Assembly: GCF_003852545.1 (NCBI RefSeq)
Contig: NZ_QAJR01000017.1
Span: forward strand, 81,412 to 145,411
Direction: 5' to 3'
Length of the DNA: 64,000 nt
Origin: Acidovorax sp. FJL06
Lineage (GTDB): Bacteria > Pseudomonadota > Gammaproteobacteria > Burkholderiales > Burkholderiaceae_C
Shown here: positions 57,799-64,000 of the stretch, one piece after another
Numbering within the stretch: the stretch's first letter is position 1
How the letters are laid out: each line of letters starts with the position of its first letter
Made by a program: the position numbers and the translations under genes
The notes under the pieces: generated by a model
Database searches by the model: none
Seen by the model: only the letters and a program-made list of their open reading frames with translations
Told to the model about the DNA's origin: nothing

Positions 57799-59105
57799 CA
57801 GAAGAAGTCCACGTAGCGAGTGAACTCGGCTTTGGAGATTTCCAGCATTAGCGCATCGCATTCAGCGCGCTTGACGTCTAGGAACTCGGCAACAAATGCC
57901 TCACCCAAGCCGCGGCGCATGACTTCGCTGGCCTCCAATGCATCCAGCGCATCTGGTAACGAGGTAGGAAGACGCTTGATACCAAGAGCTTCGAGATCAG
58001 CTCCAGACAGGGCATAGAGGTTATCGTTCACTGGCTGGCCGGGTTCGAGCTTGCGTTCAATCCCGTCGAGCCCTGCATAGATGACTGCCGCAGTCAGCAG
58101 ATAGGGGTTAGCCGCCGCATCGGGCAGGCGCAGCTCCAGCCGGCCTCCAGGAACACGCACAAATGCAGTGCGATTATTGTCACCATAGGCAATGTTGATC
58201 GGCGCCCACGTCGCGCCCGAGCGGGAGCCGCTCTTAACTAAACGCTTGTAGCTATTGACACACGGCGCAGCAATGGTGGTGAGGGCGGCCGCATTCGCTA
58301 TGAGACCACCCAGGAATTGGTAGGCCATAGACGATAGATCCATTCCTCGGGGATCGGTCTTATCCTCGAATGCATTGTCCCCAAACACCCTTCCCGCCGA
58401 CATGTGCATATGCAAACCGCTACCCGACCGCTCTGCAAACGGCTTTGGCATGAACGAACACAGCATGCCATGCTTCTTGGCAATCGCCTGAGCTGCCATC
58501 TTGAAGTATGTGAGATTGTCTGCAGTCTTCAAGCCATCGGCATAGGTAAAGTTCATCTCGAACTGGCCGTTGGCATCTTCATGGTCAATCTGGTAGACAT
58601 CGATGCCTGCCCCGTCGAGCGCAGCACGTAGCTCCATGAGAAAATCAGAGACCGAGGACAGATGACGGAAATCGTAGCAAGGTTTATCCAAAGACTCAGA
58701 TTCCGTAGCTACAACCCAACTGCCTGCAGTGCCGCCCGGCTTGAGCAGGAAGAACTCAGGCTCCAAGCCCGTGAAAAACTCCAACCCTGTTGCTTCACGA
58801 AAATCGGCCAAGGCTTTCTTGAGAATAACCCTAGAGTCCAGGGCATGCGGTTTACCGTCAACATGACCGTCGCAGGTGACACTGGCCGTAGAAGCCATCC
58901 AAGGCACGGGACGAATCGAGTCGCGATCGCCGATGGCCATGAACTCCCGTCCATGGGGGTCCATACCCATACCAGCGATAGCGAACCCAGCAAAACCGGC
59001 CCCCGCACCGAAAATCATTTCCTTGTGCTTGCCTGGCACCAGCTTCGCCTTGGGCCGGCCATGGATATCCACGAACTGCGCAAGGTAGTAGTCAAATTCG
59101 GCCAT
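57798..59105 (-). CDS. Type III (GlnT-like) glutamine synthetase homologue
   Basis: 435 residues from the ATG at 59105 (AGGAAC upstream). Glutamine synthetase catalytic domain complete: EPEFFLL, DHEDANGQFEMNF, SGLHMHMS, NSYKRL, DNNRTAFVRVP and RLELRLPDAAANPYLL. N-terminal AKLVPG and GAGFAGFA resemble type III enzymes, a branch that includes gamma-glutamylmethylamide synthetases (recollection of family, not searched). It ligates ammonia or an amine to glutamate. In the cluster it may supply glutamine, or a gamma-glutamyl amide, to the HisH- and AsnB-type enzymes. Confidence 0.85.
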   Translation of the reverse strand: MAEFDYYLAQFVDIHGRPKAKLVPGKHKEMIFGAGAGFAGFAIAGMGMDPHGREFMAIGDRDSIRPVPWMASTASVTCDGHVDGKPHALDSRVILKKALADFREATGLEFFTGLEPEFFLLKPGGTAGSWVVATESESLDKPCYDFRHLSSVSDFLMELRAALDGAGIDVYQIDHEDANGQFEMNFTYADGLKTADNLTYFKMAAQAIAKKHGMLCSFMPKPFAERSGSGLHMHMSAGRVFGDNAFEDKTDPRGMDLSSMAYQFLGGLIANAAALTTIAAPCVNSYKRLVKSGSRSGATWAPINIAYGDNNRTAFVRVPGGRLELRLPDAAANPYLLTAAVIYAGLDGIERKLEPGQPVNDNLYALSGADLEALGIKRLPTSLPDALDALEASEVMRRGLGEAFVAEFLDVKRAECDALMLEISKAEFTRYVDFF

Positions 59106-59134
59106 GTTCCTAAAGTCTCCGCTTTGTGTTTGTT

Positions 59135-60889
59135 TTACGCGTTCTCTGGGAAGAATTCTTGCAACCACAACTTGGTCATGAGCACCGTGCGCAATTGTTT
59201 CGTGTGGTTGTGCAGGCCGCTGCGGTGTTCCTCCAACATAACGAGCAGCTCATTGCAATCAAAACGCCCGCCATCGGGCAACGCCAATGTCTCGCGCGCC
59301 CATTGATACAACGGGCCTTTGATCCACTCACCGATTGGTAGCGTCGGCATGGTTTTGGGGCGAAACACAAAATCACGGTCGTAGTAGCTTTCCGCCGCCT
59401 TTTTTAGGAAGTGCTTGCCCACGCCCTGATAGAACTTGGAGGTGATGGGCAAGCGTGCAAACAACTCGCTGATCCGGTGATCCAGGAAAGGCGCCCGTGC
59501 CTCAGTCGACCAGCAGGCCCCCATACGGTCACCTTTGACAGAATTGTTGCCAGGCATGAGTGATGTCAACTCGTAGGCGGCTACTTGCTCCATCGGTTCC
59601 AGATCACGGAACGGCTCGATGATGCTCATGAACTTGTCGAGAGCCCCCTCCGCATGGGGCAAAAACGACGCACTCATCATGCGCTTGCGGTCTTTCTCAG
59701 TGCTGTAGCTGATGAGATCGAAATAGCTGCGCATAGAAAAATTAGCGCGCGTCATCTCGGAGAAGAATTGCTCGTTGTGCCGGAAGCCCAACATCACCTC
59801 GTCCGGCCCATCGCCAGTAAACATGACGATTTTCCCCATCTCATGCGCCTTGCGAGACAGCAGGTAGAACAGAAAGAAGGAGAAGTCTCCGTGCGGCTGC
59901 TCTGCGTGCTTGACAACAGAGTGTGCGATTTCTGGGATATCGGAGGGCTGGATATCCAGTGCGCTCAGGTTGATATTCAGGTCCGACGCTACACGCTCAG
60001 CATAGGCATATTCAGAAAAGCCCTTGTCCTCGATGCGCAGGCCAATGGCATCCAACTGAGGACGATTCCATTGCGGGACCAGCCGATTGGCAATGACCGA
60101 AGAGTCCACGCCACCCGAGAGAAACAAACCACCATCCACATCAAACCGCATCTGCAGCTTGACGGCTTCGTCCAAAGCATGCTCCAAATCGGCCTGCGAT
60201 GCATCGAAACGCTCTCCATCCAACGGCCAACCCCAATAGCGCACCGGGTCGGAGAAACTGCCACCGCTATAGCGGATGAAAGTGCCAGGAAGAAGGTGGC
60301 GAATCCCTTCAAAGCAGGTTTCTGGCGGTGGACAATAATTGAAGGTAAACACGTTGCCCAACGCCGATTCGTTCACCTTGCGTTCGAATCTTGGCAGCGC
60401 GAGGATGGCTTTCATCTCGCTGGCAAATGCAACACCACCTTGATAGGGTGCGTAGAAGCAGGGTTTGATACCCTGGCGATCACGGGCCAGCATGCCCGTC
60501 TTTGTTCGCTGATCCCAAATAAAAAAAGCAAACATGCCGACCAAATCGTCGAGCATTTTTTCGCCTTTTTCACACCAGAGGTGCACCAGCACTTCGGTAT
60601 CACACCGCGACTTGAACTTATAGCCCTTGGCCTTGAGCTGTTCGCGCAACTCAATGAAATTGAAAATTTCGCCGTTAAATACCACCCAGACCTTGCCATC
60701 GGTGCTGGACATGGGCTGCATCCCATTTTCGGGATCCACCACAGCGAGCCGGGCGTGCCCTAAGACGGCCCCGCCCAAGTCCTCAACACCTTGCTCGTCC
60801 ACTCCACGGTACTTGATGCAGTCGATCATCTTCCAGACGTCGTCTTTGGTCACGCCCGCAGCATTGACCACACCCGCTATTCCACACAT
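59135..60889 (-). CDS. asnB: AsnB-type glutamine-dependent amidotransferase
   Basis: 584 residues. N-terminal glutaminase domain with Cys2 (MCGIAGVV) and WVVFNGEIFNF; C-terminal ATP-pyrophosphatase with SGGVDSS (about 255-261) and FTGDGPDEVMLGF. The usual RGPD of the glutaminase site reads RGVD (28-31). Such enzymes make asparagine, but relatives in polysaccharide loci (WbpS type) amidate uronic-acid carboxyls. The substrate here is undetermined; location favours a sugar or decoration. Lies between gcvPB and the glutamine-synthetase-like gene. Confidence 0.88.
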   Translation of the reverse strand: MCGIAGVVNAAGVTKDDVWKMIDCIKYRGVDEQGVEDLGGAVLGHARLAVVDPENGMQPMSSTDGKVWVVFNGEIFNFIELREQLKAKGYKFKSRCDTEVLVHLWCEKGEKMLDDLVGMFAFFIWDQRTKTGMLARDRQGIKPCFYAPYQGGVAFASEMKAILALPRFERKVNESALGNVFTFNYCPPPETCFEGIRHLLPGTFIRYSGGSFSDPVRYWGWPLDGERFDASQADLEHALDEAVKLQMRFDVDGGLFLSGGVDSSVIANRLVPQWNRPQLDAIGLRIEDKGFSEYAYAERVASDLNINLSALDIQPSDIPEIAHSVVKHAEQPHGDFSFFLFYLLSRKAHEMGKIVMFTGDGPDEVMLGFRHNEQFFSEMTRANFSMRSYFDLISYSTEKDRKRMMSASFLPHAEGALDKFMSIIEPFRDLEPMEQVAAYELTSLMPGNNSVKGDRMGACWSTEARAPFLDHRISELFARLPITSKFYQGVGKHFLKKAAESYYDRDFVFRPKTMPTLPIGEWIKGPLYQWARETLALPDGGRFDCNELLVMLEEHRSGLHNHTKQLRTVLMTKLWLQEFFPENA

Positions 60890-60898
60890 GGCAAATCC

Positions 60899-62320
60899 TT
60901 AATTCTTTAAATCGAGCCGTGCAATCTTGCGGCTCAGGGGCGCCCGCCCCACCAGTGCCTCATCCGTGGCATCTTCGTTGAAAACCCGCTCGAAAATTTC
61001 CACCTGATAGTCCAGGCTGGCCTTCGTTTCGGTCTCAGTCGGCTCAATCAGCATGGCTGATTTCAAGTCGCCCGGAAAGTACACGCACCCTGCTCCCACC
61101 AAAGTGGGCGGATGGATTCCGTAATCAATCAACCGCTTGGCGAACTGCCGAGCAGAGGTATTGAGTTTCTCGCCGGAAAGCAGAGTCTCATGCTTGCAGA
61201 ACTGGCGATACACCGGGGGCAACATGGGCGCCAATCGGTGCTGAAGGTAGTTTGCGTTCAGCACGGCGTTCTCCGATGCCTCGCGCAACCCGCGCGCGCC
61301 CATTGTGCGCAAGTAGCCATAGGCCCGCAGCAGCACGCCCACATGGCCGTGAAAGCTTTTCATTCGGCCAATGGACAGCGGACGATCCCCATCGGGTTGC
61401 GCAATGCCATCCTTGCGGATCACGACGGGGTTGGGCAAGTACGCTGCAAGTGCCGCCTTCACAGCCACAGGCCCCGCCCCCGGCCCACCTCCGCCATGAG
61501 GGGTTGAAAACGTTTTGTGGACGTTGACGTGCACCACGTCAAACCCCATGTCCCCAGGGCGCACGATGCCCATCAACGCGTTGAGATTGGCACCGTCGTA
61601 ATACAGCAGCGACCCGTTGGCATGCACGGCATCGGCAATTTCCACGATCTGGTCTTCAAACAAACCCAATGTCGAGGGGTTCGTCAACATGAAGGCAGCC
61701 ACATCAGGCGTCAGCATCTCGCGCAAAGACACGATATCGACTCGGCCCCTGAGGTCCGAGGGCACAATTCGGCAATCGAAGCCCGCCATGGCAGCGGATG
61801 CGGGGTTGGTGCCATGAGCCGAATCCGGCACCAGCACCACCGGGCGATTGGCGCCGAGCTGGGCAAAGTGCTTGCGTATGACCAGCAGACCTGCCAGTTC
61901 ACCATGCGCGCCGGCAGCCGGGGCCAAACAGCAGGCATCCATTCCAGTGACTTCACTCACCAGGGCCTGGAGTCGCTCATAGAGCTCCCAGACACCGCGC
62001 AAAGTGTCCACATCCTGCATCGGATGGGCACTCAAAAAACCTGGCAATCGGGCCAATTCGTCGTTGCGCTTGGGGTTGTACTTCATCGTGCACGAACCAA
62101 GCGGATAGGGCCCGTTGTCCACGCCATGGGACTCCTGGCTCAGGCAGGTGAAATGGCGCACCACATCCACTTCACTCACTTCCGGCAGGCCAATCACAGC
62201 GCGCTGGCAAGCAAAAGAAGGCAGCGACGGCGACGCAAGCGCCTTGCCGACAAAAACGTCGCTGGCAGCGCCTGGACGGTGCAGATCAACAATAGATTGA
62301 GAGGGAGAAGTAGCAGACAT
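60899..62320 (-). CDS. gcvPB: Glycine decarboxylase P-protein subunit 2 (GcvPB-type)
   Basis: 473 residues from the ATG at 62320, one base after the gcvPA stop. The PLP lysine is in VNVHKTFSTPHGGGGPG (about residue 267); GSCTMKYNPKRNDELARLPG, AGAHGELAG and DSAHGTNPASAAMAGF are conserved. With GcvPA it decarboxylates glycine in the glycine cleavage system. Beta-proteobacteria generally use a single-chain GcvP, so the split type here is unusual. No gcvH or gcvT is in the window. Confidence 0.9.
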   Translation of the reverse strand: MSATSPSQSIVDLHRPGAASDVFVGKALASPSLPSFACQRAVIGLPEVSEVDVVRHFTCLSQESHGVDNGPYPLGSCTMKYNPKRNDELARLPGFLSAHPMQDVDTLRGVWELYERLQALVSEVTGMDACCLAPAAGAHGELAGLLVIRKHFAQLGANRPVVLVPDSAHGTNPASAAMAGFDCRIVPSDLRGRVDIVSLREMLTPDVAAFMLTNPSTLGLFEDQIVEIADAVHANGSLLYYDGANLNALMGIVRPGDMGFDVVHVNVHKTFSTPHGGGGPGAGPVAVKAALAAYLPNPVVIRKDGIAQPDGDRPLSIGRMKSFHGHVGVLLRAYGYLRTMGARGLREASENAVLNANYLQHRLAPMLPPVYRQFCKHETLLSGEKLNTSARQFAKRLIDYGIHPPTLVGAGCVYFPGDLKSAMLIEPTETETKASLDYQVEIFERVFNEDATDEALVGRAPLSRKIARLDLKN

Positions 62321-62321
62321 G

Positions 62322-63722
62322 TCAGGACTCCTGCAAACACGCACGTGCATGCCCCACATACGCATCCAGATCCGCCAGGCTCTTGGTCTCCGTCACGGCG
62401 ACCAGCAACCCCCGCCCATGGCCCACCAACCCCTTGTCGAGCGGGATACCTGCGAAGACGCCAAGGTTGCGCATGCGGGCGCAGAAGGTCACCGCATCCA
62501 GCGGCAGCTCAACCGCAAACTCATTGAAATGGGTTCCACTGCGCAACCTGCTGACACCCTCCATCGAAGTCAAAAGCGCACACAGCCGTGCTGCATTGGC
62601 AGCATTCACCTGGGCAATGCGCATGAAATTGCGCTCTCCCAAGCAGGCCAGGTGAATGGCCACACGAATGGCATTGAGGGCCTGGTTGGAACAGATGTGG
62701 CTGGTGGCCTTGTCGCGCGCCACATGCTGCTCACGGTCTTCCTTGACCAGCGCATAGCCAAGCTTTCCATTCAGATCATGAACGCGACCCACCAGGCGAC
62801 CGGGCAAGTAACGCTCAAGAGGCTTGGTACAGGCAATGATGCCAACATAGGGCCCTCCGGCGCTCAACGGCAACCCCAGGGGCTGCCCTTCACACACCAC
62901 AATGTCTGCCCCCAGCGTGCCAGGCGCTTCAAGCCATCCGCACAACAAGGGATTGACACACACGGTCAGCAGCGTGTCGTGCTGCAGGCACATCTGCCCG
63001 ATCGCTTGCACGTCCTCAATCACTCCGAATGCGTTGGGACTTTGCAGCACCACGCCAGCCACATCCCCTGCAGTGAGCAGATTGACCATCGCAGCAGCGT
63101 CTGCCATGCCGCTCACGGGGTCCTGCGCGACGTAAACAACCTGCACGCCACGGGGCAGGAGGTAGGTGTCGAGCACCTCGCGGTACTGCCCCCAGACCGC
63201 TTGCGCCACCACCACGCGGCGTTTGCCGCTGGCAGAGCACATCATCCAGCAGGATTCGGCCAGCGCTGTGGCGCCATCGTAGACGGAGCAATTGACACAA
63301 TCCCGCCCCAAAAGACGCCCCACCAGCACCTGAAACTCAAACAGCGCCTGCAAAAGCCCTTGGCTCATTTCGGGCTGATAGGGGGTGTAGGCCGTCAGGA
63401 ACTCTCCACGCGAGACGATGGCATCAACAACCGCCGGAATGTAGTGCTCATAGGCCCCGCCCCCCAGGAAACAGCTGTGTGTCAACACCGTGGCATTCAT
63501 GTCAGCCATGCTCCGCACATCGCGCATCAGCTCCCACTCGCTGAGCGCAGGTGGCAGATCAAGCTCGCGGCGCAAACGCACCTGCGCAGGCACATCGGCA
63601 AACAGCTGCTCCACCGAATGAAGCCCCATCACCTCCAGCATGGCTTGGACGTCCGAGCCCGTGTGCACGTTAAAGCCGATGGGCATTCGCTCCACTACAG
63701 AGTCGTTCTGTCTTTGGTTCAC
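62322..63722 (-). CDS. gcvPA: Glycine decarboxylase P-protein subunit 1 (GcvPA-type)
   Basis: 466 residues. Family motifs LTHSCFLGGGAYEHYIPAVVDAI, TAYTPYQPEMSQGLLQALFEFQ, YDGATALAES, EGQPLGLPLSAGGPYVG and TSHICSNQALNAI. It is the N-terminal-half partner of GcvPB and forms the heterotetrameric P-protein. A 163-bp gap upstream (63723-63885) lies between it and the sugar-transferase stop; I saw no glycine riboswitch or clear promoter there. Confidence 0.9.
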   Translation of the reverse strand: MNQRQNDSVVERMPIGFNVHTGSDVQAMLEVMGLHSVEQLFADVPAQVRLRRELDLPPALSEWELMRDVRSMADMNATVLTHSCFLGGGAYEHYIPAVVDAIVSRGEFLTAYTPYQPEMSQGLLQALFEFQVLVGRLLGRDCVNCSVYDGATALAESCWMMCSASGKRRVVVAQAVWGQYREVLDTYLLPRGVQVVYVAQDPVSGMADAAAMVNLLTAGDVAGVVLQSPNAFGVIEDVQAIGQMCLQHDTLLTVCVNPLLCGWLEAPGTLGADIVVCEGQPLGLPLSAGGPYVGIIACTKPLERYLPGRLVGRVHDLNGKLGYALVKEDREQHVARDKATSHICSNQALNAIRVAIHLACLGERNFMRIAQVNAANAARLCALLTSMEGVSRLRSGTHFNEFAVELPLDAVTFCARMRNLGVFAGIPLDKGLVGHGRGLLVAVTETKSLADLDAYVGHARACLQES

Positions 63723-63885
63723 GGCGATGAAAGCGTTTGGTCAAAACGCATGATTGGACAGCAAAAATGGATCAAGAGACCAGAGGCTGACGCCCCTTGA
63801 AAGTCTTGGGGGACATATGGAAGCACGGGGGCCCACCTGATCCCAAGCGTAGCATGCCCGGCACGCGGGTCGCCACATCGTGCGG

Positions 63886-64000
63886 CTAGTTGGAGGCACG
63901 CCCGCCGAGCCGTTGGACGGTCCAGATCAAAATCCTGAGATCCAGCCAGAGGCCGGCTTCCCGGGCATAGCGCAGATCCGCAGTCAGTCTTTGCTCATGG
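63886..64000 (-). CDS. Bacterial sugar transferase (undecaprenyl-phosphate sugar-phosphate transferase), C-terminus only
   Basis: The last 38 codons before a TAG at 63886-63888; the gene runs off the window. It reads ADLRYAREAGLWLDLRIL and ends TVQRLGGRASN, the end typical of polyisoprenyl-phosphate hexose-1-phosphate transferases (WcaJ/WbaP/PglC families). These start O-antigen or capsule repeat units on undecaprenyl phosphate. It supports the minus-strand genes belonging to a surface polysaccharide cluster. Confidence 0.72.
   Translation of the reverse strand, partial: HEQRLTADLRYAREAGLWLDLRILIWTVQRLGGRASN

Noticed and set aside
63723-63885. Glycine riboswitch upstream of gcvPA
   Set aside because: The 163-bp gap is short and I found no tandem glycine-aptamer pattern on the minus strand.

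Overview
The window is a high-GC betaproteobacterial chromosome segment. Gene content and order (alaA-hom-thrC, rpsF-priB-rpsR-rplI, grpE-dnaK-dnaJ, leuC-entericidin-leuD-leuB, asd-fimV-truA-trpFBA-accD) fit the Comamonadaceae, most like Acidovorax or a close relative. I recognised the family from protein sequence and synteny; no database search was run.

Layout. 1-3.7 kb: end of a GMC oxidoreductase gene, then an SDR / MoaF-like / SnoaL-like set. 3.7-6.9 kb: a dapA-family gene behind a possible leader peptide, facing moaD-moeA-mobB. 7-12.8 kb: alaA-DUF1176-hom-thrC on the minus strand and a Mth938-like gene. 13-19 kb: bcp, phoH, a small membrane protein, dnaB and the S6/PriB/S18/L9 operon. 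19.3-26.9 kb: grpE-dnaK-dnaJ, a lytic transglycosylase, a beta-CASP nuclease and a LysR regulator. 26.9-32.7 kb: leucine genes, a DapB-like gene, and asd preceded by what looks like a Thr/Ile/Lys-rich attenuator. 32.9-41.7 kb: fimV, truA, trpFBA, accD, yggT and a Lon-substrate-domain protein.

From about 41.7 kb to the end the DNA is visibly more AT-rich and holds a surface-sugar locus. A CapD/WbpM-type dehydratase precedes a complete pseudaminic-acid pathway (PseB, PseC, PseF, a PseG-PseH fusion, PseI). Then come an oxidoreductase, a second sugar aminotransferase, a GNAT, a possible glycosyltransferase, and an amidination module of two PseA/WbpG-type proteins around HisH- and HisF-like subunits. 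Facing these on the minus strand are the tail of a sugar-phosphate transferase, split glycine decarboxylase (GcvPA/GcvPB), an AsnB-like amidotransferase, a type III glutamine synthetase homologue and another GT-B-like protein. Nearly every gene overlaps its neighbour, so the two converging blocks look like two operons making one decorated nonulosonic acid.

Most noteworthy: (i) the amidination module combined with GcvPA/PB, a glutamine-synthetase-like enzyme and AsnB, a combination I do not know from described pathways; (ii) two leader-peptide/hairpin arrangements before asd and dapA; (iii) a dispersed short palindromic repeat, one arm of which lies inside trpF.
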